The notes under the pieces were generated by a model. That model searched no databases. It was given only the letters and a program-made list of their open reading frames with translations, and was not told the DNA's origin. Of a stretch of DNA of 64,000 nucleotides, positions 7,277 to 16,332 are shown piece by piece. Every line of letters starts with the position of its first letter. Position 1 is the first letter of the stretch. Source of the DNA: Paractinoplanes aksuensis (lineage in GTDB: Bacteria > Actinomycetota > Actinomycetes > Mycobacteriales > Micromonosporaceae); contig NZ_JAMYJR010000014.1 of NCBI RefSeq assembly GCF_024137025.1, positions 62,001 through 126,000 on the forward strand, in the 5' to 3' direction. The position numbers and the translations under genes were made by a program.

Positions 7277-8839
7277 TTACTTCTTGTCGTCGTCCTTCTT
7301 CTGCTGCTTCATGAGCTTGTTGAAGTCGAGGTTGGGAAGGTTGAAGCCGCCCGCTCCACCGCCGCCCAGCGCGTTCGGGTCCAAGCCCGGGGGGAGCTGG
7401 GGCATGCCGCCCGGGAAGCCGGCCGGAAGGCCACCGCCGCCGCCCATACGGGGACGGTTGTTGCCGCCCTTGGTGCCCTTGCGCTTGTTCTTCGGGCTCT
7501 TCGTGGCCTTGCGCCGGTTGCCGCCGGGCAGGCCCATCATGCCGCCCATCTGCTTCATCATCTTCTGCGCGTCGGCGAAGCGGTTGAGCAGCTGGTTGAC
7601 GTCCATGACCGTGACGCCCGAGCCGTTGGCGATGCGGGCGCGGCGGGAGCCGTTGAGGATCTTGGGGTTGGTGCGTTCGCCGGGGGTCATCGAGCGGATG
7701 ATCGCGGCGACCTTGTCGAAGTGCTTGTCGTCGAGCTCGGCCAACTGGTCCTTCATCTGGCCCATGCCGGGCATCATGCCCAGGATGTTGGCGATCGGGC
7801 CCATCCGGCGCACGGCGATGAGCTGGTCGAGGAAGTCTTCCAGCGTGAAGCTCTCACCGGCGAGGAGCTTGCCGGTCATCTTCTCTTTCTGGTCCTCGTC
7901 GAAGGCCAGTTCGGCCTGCTCGATGAGGGTCAGCACATCGCCCATGCCGAGGATGCGGCTGGCCATGCGGTCGGGGTGGAAGAGGTCGAAGTCCTCGAGC
8001 TTCTCACCGGTCGACGCGAACAGGATCGGCTCGCCGGTGACCTGGCGGACCGACAGCGCGGCGCCACCGCGGGCGTCGCCGTCGAGCTTGGAGAGCACCA
8101 CGCCGGTGATGCCGACGCCGTCGCGGAAGGCCTCGGCGGTCTGCACCGCGTCCTGACCGACCATGGCGTCGATGACGAACAGGACCTCGTCGGGGTCGAC
8201 CGCGTCGCGGATGTCGCGGGCCTGCTGCATCATGTCCTCGTCGATGCCGAGACGACCGGCGGTGTCGACGATGACGATGTCTTTGGCGGTGCGGCGGGCG
8301 ACGTCGATCGAGTCTTTGGCGACCTGGACCGGGTCGCCGATGCCACTGCCGGGCTCGGGGGCGTAGATGTCGACGCCGGCCCGGCCCGCGATCACCTGGA
8401 GCTGGTTGACCGCGTTGGGGCGCTGCAGGTCGGCCGCGACCAGCAGCGGCTGGTGGCCCTGGCCCTTGAGCCAGCGCGACAACTTGCCGGCCAGCGTGGT
8501 CTTACCGGCGCCCTGGAGGCCGGCCAGCATGATCACCGTGGGCGGCTGCTTGGCGAACTGGAGCCGCCGGCCCTCGCCGCCGAGGACCTTGACCAGCTCC
8601 TCGTGGACGATCTTGATGATCTGCTGGGCCGGGTTGAGCGCCTGGGAGACCTCGGCCCCGCGGGCCCGCTCCTTCAGGCTGAAGATGAAGGCCTTGACCA
8701 CGGGCAGCGCGACGTCGGCCTCGAGCAGCGCGAGACGGATCTCGCGCGCGGTGGCGTCGATGTCGGCGTCGGTGAGCTTGCCCTTGCCCCGGAGCTTGGT
8801 GAAGATGCCGGAGAGGCGGTCACTCAAAGTGTCAAACAC
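7277..8839 (-). CDS. ffh: Signal recognition particle protein Ffh (SRP54)
   Basis: SRP GTPase that binds signal sequences and 4.5S RNA and delivers ribosomes to FtsY (itself encoded at 36.7-37.9 kb). 520 residues. N domain 1-90; G domain with Walker A GLQGAGKTT (107-115) and DTAGRLGIDEDMM; methionine-rich M domain from about 325 (MGPIANILGMMPGMGQM, QKMMKQMGGMMGLPGG). The C-terminal tail is unusually long, first basic (KATKSPKNKRKG) then Gly/Pro/Asn-rich, ending in a Lys/Asp stretch. The gene is transcribed leftward with a short gap (65 bases) after the small membrane-protein gene. Confidence 0.97.
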   Translation of the reverse strand: MFDTLSDRLSGIFTKLRGKGKLTDADIDATAREIRLALLEADVALPVVKAFIFSLKERARGAEVSQALNPAQQIIKIVHEELVKVLGGEGRRLQFAKQPPTVIMLAGLQGAGKTTLAGKLSRWLKGQGHQPLLVAADLQRPNAVNQLQVIAGRAGVDIYAPEPGSGIGDPVQVAKDSIDVARRTAKDIVIVDTAGRLGIDEDMMQQARDIRDAVDPDEVLFVIDAMVGQDAVQTAEAFRDGVGITGVVLSKLDGDARGGAALSVRQVTGEPILFASTGEKLEDFDLFHPDRMASRILGMGDVLTLIEQAELAFDEDQKEKMTGKLLAGESFTLEDFLDQLIAVRRMGPIANILGMMPGMGQMKDQLAELDDKHFDKVAAIIRSMTPGERTNPKILNGSRRARIANGSGVTVMDVNQLLNRFADAQKMMKQMGGMMGLPGGNRRKATKSPKNKRKGTKGGNNRPRMGGGGGLPAGFPGGMPQLPPGLDPNALGGGGAGGFNLPNLDFNKLMKQQKKDDDKK

Positions 8840-8904
8840 GGTGAGACATCCCGATGGTCAGAAGAGAGCGGCGTCGGGCCAAGCCTAGCCGCCCGCGGGG
8901 AGGC

Positions 8905-9135
8905 TCACCGGTTCCGCATGCGGTACGTCTTCTGGGCGGCCTCGATCCGCCGCTGGGTGCGGGTGCCGGGGGCGAGCCCCTTCTTGGCCTTCGAGTACAG
9001 GTAGTACCCGCCGCCGACGGCGAGCGCGCCCACGATCAGATAGAACAGCACCGGGCCGATCAGCGAGCTGACCACCCAGCCGACGGCGATCACTCCGGCG
9101 ATCATCGCCACCAGAAATGCCACGGCCTTACCCAT
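8905..9135 (-). CDS. Small two-helix membrane protein
   Basis: 76 residues. Two hydrophobic segments (about 4-25, AFLVAMIAGVIAVGWVV, and about 28-50, GPVLFYLIVGALAVGGGYYL) precede a basic tail with KAKKGLAPGTRTQRRIE. A longer open frame reaches 9333, but ATG 9135 is chosen because GGGGAGG lies six bases upstream and the extra N-terminal part looks non-coding. It lies directly upstream of ffh on the same strand and may be cotranscribed. No function recognised. Confidence 0.65.
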   Translation of the reverse strand: MGKAVAFLVAMIAGVIAVGWVVSSLIGPVLFYLIVGALAVGGGYYLYSKAKKGLAPGTRTQRRIEAAQKTYRMRNR

Positions 9136-9320
9136 CCCGGCCTCCCCAAATAAAAGCGTCGACCTCCACCATGACGCAGGCGGGCAAGCTGCCGCATCGG
9201 CCGTATCCCTGAGCGTTTCCCCGTAGGGGTTGAACACGATTGAGTACTCCAAAACGCCCATAAACCGACGAAACGGATAGAGCGTCGCAACGCGCTCCCG
9301 GAGGCGCCGTTGGGCGGTCC

Positions 9321-11024
9321 GTGAAGTTGACATTCTGGCCCGTCCGCCGGCGCCTTCTCGGCCAGGTGCAGCGCCGGCTGCTTCCGCTCGTGCCGGAGCC
9401 CCGCCGCCTGCGGGTGGCCCGGCAGCTCGTCCCGCTCGGCCCGCGACGCCGGCTCAAGCCGATCGCCGACGCGCCCACCCTGCGGGTCCGCACGGCCGCC
9501 GGGCGGCTCACGGCCCGGCGCCGCCTCGACGCCCACCCCGCAGGCGTACGCCGGGAGAACCTCGACCGCGTGCTCGACGCGCTCACCAGCGCCGGCATCG
9601 ACTGGTTCCGCATCCCGGTGGCCGAGCTGACCCGCACCGGTGTGGCCGTGGCCGAGACCGACCGCGGACGCGCGATCGGCGTCCTCAAGAGCCTGGACGC
9701 CCACCTCGAGGTCCTCGGCCCCCGGGTGTGGCGGCTGAGCTGGCCGGTGACCGATCCGCGGGGCCGCCTGACCCTGGGCCCGGAGTACGGCTGCGAGATC
9801 GAGTTCTGGAAGGCCGACGCCGGCAACCTGGTCGGCCCCCGCGGCAACCCGGTGGCCGACGTCGTTCCGGCCGACGAGCCCGAGATCGCCGTGGCCGAGC
9901 CGGTGTTCGGTCCGTTCGGCGCGGCCGACCGGAGCACCCGGCGCTACCGCACCCGCGAGGTGTTCACGATGGTCAGCCCGGACCGGGTGGCATTCCCGAT
10001 CGACGCCGTCTACACCTGGGTCGATGGCGACGATCCGGCCTGGCGGGCCCGCAAGAACCGGGCGCTGCGCGACAACGGCTGGGTCGCGGACTCGAACGAG
10101 CAGACGGCCAACCCGTCGCGCTTCGTGTCGCGGGACGAACTGCGGTACTCGTTGCGCTCGCTCCATGCGTACGCACCCTGGGTCCGGCATGTCTTCGTGG
10201 TCACCGACGATCAGGTGCCGGCCTGGCTCGACACCACGCGCGGTGACCTGACCGTGGTCACGCACCGCGAGATCTTCGGCGACACCGGGCGGCTGCCGAC
10301 GTTCAACTCGCAGGCCATCGAGTCGCGGCTGCACCGGATCCCCGGGCTCGGCGAACATTTCCTCTATCTGAACGACGACGTCTTCCTGGGCCGGCCGGTG
10401 GCGCCCGAGATGTTCTTCACGCCGGGCGGGCTGACCCGGTTCTTCCCGTCGGGGGCGCTGGTCGGCTCGGCCCCGCGCACCCTGCGGGACACCCCGGCCG
10501 ACTCGGCCGGCAAGAACAACCGGGACCTGATCCGGAGCGCGTTCGGCCGGGTGCTGACCCGGAAGATGAAGCACACGCCGCACCCGTCGCGGCGCAGCGT
10601 GCTGGGCGAGATCGAGACGCGTTTCGCCGACCGGGTGGCGGCGACGGCCGGGCACCAGTTCCGGCATCCCGAGGACATCGCGCTGCTCTCGTCGCTGCAG
10701 CAGTACTACGCGTACCTGACCGGGCGGGCCGCGCCGGGCCAGATCCGTTACCTGTACACGGATCTGGCCGATCCGCAGACGCCGTTCCGGCTGGCCCGCC
10801 TGCTGCACGACCGGCACCTCGACGCGTTCTGCCTCAACGACACGCTCAGCAGTCCCGAGGCGGTCGCCGAGCAGGCGGCCCTGCTGGCCGATTTCCTGCC
10901 GGCGTACCTGCCGTTCCCCTCCCGCTGGGAGCTGGCGACGCCGCGCGCGGGAACCACTTCCTTGCGTACGCCGGTAGTAGCACGCCAAGCCGGCCGGGCC
11001 CCGCTGTCGGAGGTCACGCGATGA
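9321..11024 (+). CDS. Stealth-family sugar-phosphate transferase
   Basis: A 567-residue protein related to bacterial Stealth proteins and to the eukaryotic GlcNAc-1-phosphotransferase; these transfer hexose-1-phosphate in capsule synthesis. Conserved regions visible: CR1 IDAVYTWVDGDDPAW (227-241); CR2 SRDELRYSLRSLHAYAPWV (270-288) with VFVVTDDQVPAWL; FLYLNDDVFLG (347-357); and later His-rich CR3 and CR4 segments (KHTPHPSRR, QFRHPEDIALLSSL). The first 200 residues are a separate less conserved region with a very basic start. GTG start at 9321 with a weak ribosome site. The last four bases (ATGA, 11021-11024) overlap the next gene, so the two are coupled. Confidence 0.88.
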   Translation: MKLTFWPVRRRLLGQVQRRLLPLVPEPRRLRVARQLVPLGPRRRLKPIADAPTLRVRTAAGRLTARRRLDAHPAGVRRENLDRVLDALTSAGIDWFRIPVAELTRTGVAVAETDRGRAIGVLKSLDAHLEVLGPRVWRLSWPVTDPRGRLTLGPEYGCEIEFWKADAGNLVGPRGNPVADVVPADEPEIAVAEPVFGPFGAADRSTRRYRTREVFTMVSPDRVAFPIDAVYTWVDGDDPAWRARKNRALRDNGWVADSNEQTANPSRFVSRDELRYSLRSLHAYAPWVRHVFVVTDDQVPAWLDTTRGDLTVVTHREIFGDTGRLPTFNSQAIESRLHRIPGLGEHFLYLNDDVFLGRPVAPEMFFTPGGLTRFFPSGALVGSAPRTLRDTPADSAGKNNRDLIRSAFGRVLTRKMKHTPHPSRRSVLGEIETRFADRVAATAGHQFRHPEDIALLSSLQQYYAYLTGRAAPGQIRYLYTDLADPQTPFRLARLLHDRHLDAFCLNDTLSSPEAVAEQAALLADFLPAYLPFPSRWELATPRAGTTSLRTPVVARQAGRAPLSEVTR

Positions 11025-12268
11025 GCTTCGACGTGGCGATCCTGGGCCTCGGGTACGTCGGGTTGCCGCTGGCCCAGCAGGCCGTGCGCGCGGGCCTGAC
11101 CGTGGCCGGGTTCGACGTACAGCCCGAAGTGGTCGCGGCCCTGTCCGGCGGCCGGTCCCATGTGGACGATCTGAGCGACGCCGACATCACCGAGATGCTG
11201 GCCGGCGGCTTCACGCCGACCGCCGACGAGACGGTAATCGCCACCGCCGCCGCCGCGGTCATCTGCGTGCCGACCCCGCTGGCCGAGGGCGACGGCCCCG
11301 ACCTGCGGGCGGTCACCGGCGCCGCCGCGGCGATCGGGCGGAACCTGCGTACGGGAATGCTCGTGGTCCTGGAATCGACGACCTATCCCGGCACGACCGA
11401 CGAGGTGGTGCGGCCGCTGCTCGAGGAATTGTCGGGCCTGGTGGCCGGGTTCGACTTCCACCTGGCGTTCTCGCCCGAACGCATCGACCCCGGCAACGAG
11501 CGCTTCGGCCCGCGTAACACCCCCAAGGTGGTGGGCGGATACACGCCGGCCTGCACCGAACGGGCCGCCGGCTTCTACGGCCGTTTCGTCGAGACGGTGG
11601 TGCGCACGCGCGGCACCCGCGAGGCGGAGACGGCCAAGCTGCTCGAGAACACGTACCGGCACGTGAACATCGCGCTGGTCAACGAGATGGCCCGGTTCTG
11701 CCACGAGCTCGACATCGACCTGTGGGACGTGATCCACGCGGCGTCGACCAAACCGTTCGGCTTCCAGGCGTTCTATCCCGGCCCCGGGGTCGGCGGCCAC
11801 TGCATCCCGATCGACCCGAACTACCTGTCGCACAACGTCCGCAGCAAGCTGGGCTACCCGTTCCGCTTCGTCGAACTGGCCCAGGAGATCAACGCGACCA
11901 TGCCGTCGTACGTGGCCCGCCGCGCCCAGAACCTGCTGAACACCGACGGCCAGGCCGTGCACGGCGCCACGATCCTGCTGCTGGGCGTCACCTACAAGCC
12001 CGACATCGCCGACCAGCGCGAGTCGCCGGCCACACCCCTGGCCCGCCACCTGCAATCGCTGGGCGCCGACGTCGTCTACCACGACCCGTACGTCACCGAC
12101 TGGATCGTGCCCCGGGCCGACGACCTGCCCGGCACAGTGACCTCGGCCGACCTGGTGATCCTGGTGCAGAACCACCGGGCGTACGACGCCGACGCGCTGG
12201 CCGCGCTGGCCAAGCGCTTCTTCGACACCCGAGGCGCCACAACGGATTCCCGGGCCCACCGACTCTAG
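11021..12268 (+). CDS. UDP-sugar dehydrogenase (UDP-ManNAc/UDP-glucose type)
   Basis: NAD-dependent four-electron oxidation of a UDP-hexose to the uronic acid, supplying an acidic sugar for a surface polymer. 415 residues. N-terminal NAD fold ILGLGYVGLPLA (8-19); central domain with ETAKLLENTYRHVNIAL (K206, N210); catalytic cysteine C261 in GPGVGGHCIPIDP; and a C-terminal UDP-binding domain with LLLGVTYKPDIADQRESP. Overall it is closest to the WecC/VipA-like group, but the substrate is not certain. ATG start, overlapping the Stealth gene by four bases, which suggests the dehydrogenase product is used by that transferase's pathway. Confidence 0.9.
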   Translation: MSFDVAILGLGYVGLPLAQQAVRAGLTVAGFDVQPEVVAALSGGRSHVDDLSDADITEMLAGGFTPTADETVIATAAAAVICVPTPLAEGDGPDLRAVTGAAAAIGRNLRTGMLVVLESTTYPGTTDEVVRPLLEELSGLVAGFDFHLAFSPERIDPGNERFGPRNTPKVVGGYTPACTERAAGFYGRFVETVVRTRGTREAETAKLLENTYRHVNIALVNEMARFCHELDIDLWDVIHAASTKPFGFQAFYPGPGVGGHCIPIDPNYLSHNVRSKLGYPFRFVELAQEINATMPSYVARRAQNLLNTDGQAVHGATILLLGVTYKPDIADQRESPATPLARHLQSLGADVVYHDPYVTDWIVPRADDLPGTVTSADLVILVQNHRAYDADALAALAKRFFDTRGATTDSRAHRL

Positions 12269-12289
12269 GCGGCGGGTACGACCGATCGG

Positions 12290-12715
12290 GTGATGTCCCC
12301 GTGCATCGATCCACGTGACTCTGCCTGGGTGGCTTTCAAAGTGCTCGTGGTGGAGCCGCTGACGGGTCGCCGCGAACGGGTCGCCCTGTGGTTCGGGGTG
12401 GCCGCGCTGCTGGTGCTGTTCGGCTGGACGGGTGTGGCGCTGGGGCTGGACTTCGACGAGAGCTACGTCGACGACTTCGACGGGGTGCTGTTCGTCCTGG
12501 CCGCCACGCTGGCCTACCGCTGGTACCGCCGGCTCTGGCGGAGCCTGTGGCTGCTCGACGCAGCCGGCACCCTCATCGTGCTCGGCCTGGCTCTGTATCT
12601 GGTGCTCGCCTACGACAGCTCCCACAGCGCGGTGCAACTGGCGGTCCTGATCCCCGTCATCGGAGTGCTGCTGGGCCTGACCGCCGTGTGGGCGACCCGC
12701 CTGATCACGCGCTAG
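12290..12715 (+). CDS. Small membrane protein, four predicted helices
   Basis: About 140 residues with four hydrophobic stretches: ALWFGVAALLVLFGWTGVAL, GVLFVLAATLAYRWY, LDAAGTLIVLGLALYLVLAY and QLAVLIPVIGVLLGLTAVWA. There are two acidic residues after helix 1. The arrangement resembles small potassium-channel or voltage-sensor-like fragments, but there is no selectivity filter, so no function is assigned. GTG 12290 and ATG 12293 are adjacent candidate starts; an internal GTG about 36 bases downstream is also possible. It follows the UDP-sugar dehydrogenase by about 21 bases and ends three bases from the convergent monooxygenase. Confidence 0.6.
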   Translation: MMSPCIDPRDSAWVAFKVLVVEPLTGRRERVALWFGVAALLVLFGWTGVALGLDFDESYVDDFDGVLFVLAATLAYRWYRRLWRSLWLLDAAGTLIVLGLALYLVLAYDSSHSAVQLAVLIPVIGVLLGLTAVWATRLITR

Positions 12716-12718
12716 CCG

Positions 12719-14452
12719 TCACGGCTGCCTTCCGAGCACTCGGGTCAGGGCGTCGGTCAGCGTACGGGAAGGGTCGTCGGCGAGGCCGGGGCTGCGGAAG
12801 CAGACGTAGTTGTCGGGGCGGACCAACACGCAGCCCGTGTCGCCGACCTCGCGCAGCCGGGCCCAGTCGCCGTAGATGTCCTCGTAGTCGGCGCCGGGGC
12901 CGATGGTGACCGCGACCACCGGCAGTCCCTCGGCCGCCGTCACCCAGGCCTCGCCGCCGGGACCGGTGAGCAACGTGAAGCGGCCCTGCCCACCGATGTC
13001 CAGCGTGGACAGTCGACGCCGCTGCAGGCTGACCCACGCGTGCGGCAGTTTGGCCCCGGGCCAGGTGGTGGCGTGGTGGTAGAGCTCGTCGTCACGCGGG
13101 TTGGTGGGCATCGCCGTGCCGTCGGGGATGATCGCGGCCGACTCGTAGCGCTGGTTGAGCTCGACGCCGTGGGTGTTGAACTCGTAGTTCTTGAACTCGA
13201 TGGCTTCGCGCAACGCCTGCCGTTGCTTCTCGGCGGCCGGCGTGGGCAGCTTGCGCGCGTCGATGTTGGCCTGCAACTGGTCGGGGTCGTCGGTCGAGAG
13301 CAGGCCCAGCGCCTCGAAGATGCGGGTGGTCTCGCCGATGCTGCGGTTGGCCCGGTCGACGATCTGCCGGCCGATCGGCGCGCGTTCGGCCGTGTACGAG
13401 TCGAGCAGCGCGGGCCCGGCCGTGCCGTCCAGCACGAGCTTGAGCTTCCAGGCCAGGTTGTACGCGTCCTGGATCGAGGTGTTGGAGCCGAGCCCGTTCG
13501 ACGGCGGGTGCCGGTGCACGGCGTCGCCCATGCAGAACACGCGGCCGCTCTGGTAGTTCTCGGCGTACAGGTGGTTGACCGTCCAGGCCGAGGACGACTT
13601 GATGGTGACCGGAACCGTGTCGTCGCCGATCAGGTGGTGGGCGATGCGGCGGGCGTACTCCTCGGTGAGGTCCGGCGGCTCGCCGTTGATGTCGTAGCCC
13701 CACACGATCAGCCACTCGTTCCACGGGCGTACGCACCGGACCAGGCCCATGCCGATGCCGCCCACGTCCGAGCCGGTCTGCAGCACCCAGTAGAGCGTGC
13801 TCGGCCGGTACGCCGTGTACTGCGTCAGGTCGGCCTCGAACACGATGTTGATGCTGCCGGCCACGCCCATCTGGCCCACCATGGGCAGCCCGATGTCCTC
13901 GGCCACCTTGCTGCGCCCGCCGTCGGCGCCGATCAGATACTTCGCGCGGATCGTGTACTCGTCGCCGCGCAGCCGGTCCCGGACCCTCGCCTCGACGAAC
14001 GAATCGGACTGGGTCAGCGACACATACTCCGTCTCGTACCGGAAGGAGGTTCCCCGCGCGATCGCGGCCGAGGCCAGCACCGGTTCCATCAGGTGCTGCG
14101 GCATGTCGCAGATGCTCGACGGCGAGGCCAGCGTGTGGTCGGCCTGCCGCGACGGGTGGGTGTACCAGGTGTGCAGCCGGCCCAGTTCCTCGCCGGCCAG
14201 GCTGGAGCAGAACGTCGTGTCACCCATCAGGTGCTGCGGGGTGGCCAGGGCGGCGACCTGGTCCTCGATGCCCGCGTCGCGCAGCACCTCCATCGTGCGC
14301 TGGTTGGTGATGTGCGCGCGGGGTGTGTCGGAGAGACGGCCGTATTTGGTGACGACCATGTTCCGTACGCCGTAGGAACTCAGCAACAGGGCCGCGGCCC
14401 CACCAGCCGGTCCGCTGCCGACGATCAGCACATCGGTTTCGACATCAGCCAT
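12719..14452 (-). CDS. FAD-dependent phenol/resorcinol hydroxylase (TfdB-like)
   Basis: A class A flavoprotein monooxygenase of 577 residues, probably hydroxylating resorcinol (or a chlorophenol) to hydroxyquinol with NAD(P)H and O2. Motifs: FAD-binding VGSGPAGG (11-18), DG motif GADGGRSKV (175-183), GD motif FCMGDAVHRHPPSNGLGSN (306-324), and EFNTHGVELNQRY near 440, which I associate with the TfdB/resorcinol-hydroxylase branch. A thioredoxin-like C-terminal domain follows. The ATG overlaps the stop of the upstream fusion gene (ATGGCTGA), so it is translationally coupled to the ring-cleavage step. The context, rather than the motif set, favours resorcinol. Confidence 0.85.
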   Translation of the reverse strand: MADVETDVLIVGSGPAGGAAALLLSSYGVRNMVVTKYGRLSDTPRAHITNQRTMEVLRDAGIEDQVAALATPQHLMGDTTFCSSLAGEELGRLHTWYTHPSRQADHTLASPSSICDMPQHLMEPVLASAAIARGTSFRYETEYVSLTQSDSFVEARVRDRLRGDEYTIRAKYLIGADGGRSKVAEDIGLPMVGQMGVAGSINIVFEADLTQYTAYRPSTLYWVLQTGSDVGGIGMGLVRCVRPWNEWLIVWGYDINGEPPDLTEEYARRIAHHLIGDDTVPVTIKSSSAWTVNHLYAENYQSGRVFCMGDAVHRHPPSNGLGSNTSIQDAYNLAWKLKLVLDGTAGPALLDSYTAERAPIGRQIVDRANRSIGETTRIFEALGLLSTDDPDQLQANIDARKLPTPAAEKQRQALREAIEFKNYEFNTHGVELNQRYESAAIIPDGTAMPTNPRDDELYHHATTWPGAKLPHAWVSLQRRRLSTLDIGGQGRFTLLTGPGGEAWVTAAEGLPVVAVTIGPGADYEDIYGDWARLREVGDTGCVLVRPDNYVCFRSPGLADDPSRTLTDALTRVLGRQP

Positions 14453-16277
14453 TCGCGGCCCCCAGCCTGAAGGTGAACTCGACGGTGCGGCTGCCGTCAG
14501 CCGCCGGTGGGAACTCGACGATCAGGTCGTCCTTGACCCCGAAGACGGCGTCGGAGTCGAGATAGCGTCCGCCGGCCACGAACAGCTGGGTGATCAGCTT
14601 GCGGTGACCGGGCGCGCTGATCATGAAGTGCAGGTGCGGCGCCCGGTACGGATGACGCCCGGTCGCCCGCAGCATCTGCCCGACCGGCCCGTCGTCCGGG
14701 ATCGGGTACTCCGACGGCAGGATCGACCGGAACCACAGCGTGCCGTCCTCGGCCGAGCGCAGCCGGGCCCGCAACACCGGCCCTTCCAGCTCGGGCAGCT
14801 GCACGTCGTAGAAACCGTCCTGATTGGACTGCCACACGTCGACCACCGCGTCCGCGATGGGCCGCCCGTCGAGGTCGGTGATCCGGACGTCGGCCCGCAA
14901 CGGCACACCCGGGAGCCCTTCGGCCAGGTTCGCGCCCGACGGCACGGCCGGTGGCCCCTCGACGTAGAACGGGCCGAGCACGGCCGACGGCGTGGTGTCG
15001 GGCGACCGCGAATTGGTCAGCAGGTCGACCGCGCTGGAGATGCCGAGGGTGTCGCTGAGCAGCACGAACTCCTGCCGGGTGGGCGAGCAGAGCCGGCCCG
15101 TACGGGTGAGGAAGTCGATCGCGCCCAGCCATTCCGCCTCGGTCAGATCGTTGTCGACGACGAACCCGTGCAACCGCCGGACGAGGTCGCCCAGCAGTTC
15201 GGCCGTGCGCGGGTTCGCGGCGCCGGTGAAGCTGGCCACCACCTGCTCGGTGAGCGCGCTCAGATCGGGCCGGTCGTCCAGCGGCGCCGGGCGGTCGCCG
15301 CGCCACGCCTCCTCGAGCACCGCCAGCACGCGCGGGTCGGAACCGGCGATCGCGGGCAGGTCGCCCTCGGCCAGTCCCAGTTCGACCAGCGAGCCGGGAG
15401 CACCGAGCCGGGTGGCCAGGTCGAAGACCGCGGTCGGAGCGTCGGTGGCGCCGAGCGCGGCCGCGATCCGGCCCATGGCGGCCGGCGAGGAAGCCGCCAT
15501 CACGTGCGGCAGCAGCACCGCGTGGGTCTCGGAGTGCGGCAACCCGTACGTGCCGCCGAGCACATGGCACAGCTTGTGGTGCAGGCCCATCCCGACCGTG
15601 CCCAGGCAGATCCCGGCCAGCCAGGCCCCGAGCAGGGCGTCGGCCCGCGCGTCCGGATCGTCCGGCCGCTCGGCCAGCCGGGGCAGCGCCCGACCGAGCC
15701 GGGTGATCGCCTCGAGCGCGAAGTTGTCGGTGGCCGGGTTGGCGCCGGGCGAGTAGAGCGCCTCGACCGCGTGCGCCATGGCGTTGAGCCCGCTGGTCAC
15801 CGTGAGCCCGACCGGCATCCCGAGGGTGAGCTCCACGTCGTAGATCACGGTCCTCGGGGCCAGGGCCGGGTCGCGCCGTGTCGTCTTCTTCCCGTCGGCC
15901 GTCTCGCCCAGGATCGGGGTCATCTCCGAACCCGAGTACGTGGTCGGGACCGCGACCAGCGGCAGGCCGGTGCGCGCGGTCAGCGCCTTGCCCAGCCCCG
16001 TGCTCGACCCGCCACCGACCGACACCAGGCAGTCCACGTCGTGCGCGCCGACCAGTTCCAGCGCGCCCTCGGTGACCCCGACCGGCGTGTGCATGGCGAC
16101 GCCCTCGAAGCGCGCCCCGACCAGCGGTCCGAGCACGTCGGCGGCCCGGTCGGCCCGCCCGCCCAGCAGCAGCACCCGGGTCGCGCCGAGACGGTCCACC
16201 TCGTCGCGCAGCCCGCTCAGCGTGCCCGGCCCGAAGACCACCCGCGCCGCGGGCCCGGCGTATACGAAGGACTCCAC
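14445..16277 (-). CDS. Fused maleylacetate reductase - hydroxyquinol 1,2-dioxygenase
   Basis: One 610-residue chain carrying two consecutive steps of hydroxyquinol degradation. Residues about 1-335 are an iron-alcohol-dehydrogenase-type maleylacetate reductase: FVYAGPAARVVFGPG at the N-terminus, NAD-binding VGGGSSTGLGKA (87-98), PTTYSGSEMTPI and a His cluster LHHKLCHVLGG...LPHSETHA. Residues about 340-610 are an intradiol dioxygenase, with Fe(III) ligands Y438 (GPFY), Y524 (SEYPIP), H548 and H550 (APHLHF). No frameshift or stop lies between them. GTG 16277 gives the usual reductase N-terminus; a longer in-frame GTG start exists at 16316. It lies between an araC gene and the hydroxylase gene on the same strand. 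Confidence 0.9.
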   Translation of the reverse strand: MESFVYAGPAARVVFGPGTLSGLRDEVDRLGATRVLLLGGRADRAADVLGPLVGARFEGVAMHTPVGVTEGALELVGAHDVDCLVSVGGGSSTGLGKALTARTGLPLVAVPTTYSGSEMTPILGETADGKKTTRRDPALAPRTVIYDVELTLGMPVGLTVTSGLNAMAHAVEALYSPGANPATDNFALEAITRLGRALPRLAERPDDPDARADALLGAWLAGICLGTVGMGLHHKLCHVLGGTYGLPHSETHAVLLPHVMAASSPAAMGRIAAALGATDAPTAVFDLATRLGAPGSLVELGLAEGDLPAIAGSDPRVLAVLEEAWRGDRPAPLDDRPDLSALTEQVVASFTGAANPRTAELLGDLVRRLHGFVVDNDLTEAEWLGAIDFLTRTGRLCSPTRQEFVLLSDTLGISSAVDLLTNSRSPDTTPSAVLGPFYVEGPPAVPSGANLAEGLPGVPLRADVRITDLDGRPIADAVVDVWQSNQDGFYDVQLPELEGPVLRARLRSAEDGTLWFRSILPSEYPIPDDGPVGQMLRATGRHPYRAPHLHFMISAPGHRKLITQLFVAGGRYLDSDAVFGVKDDLIVEFPPAADGSRTVEFTFRLGAANG

Positions 16278-16332
16278 GGCCCCAGTGTCGGCGCGCGGGC
16301 CCGGCAGATCCTGCACAACCGGACTGCACGAA

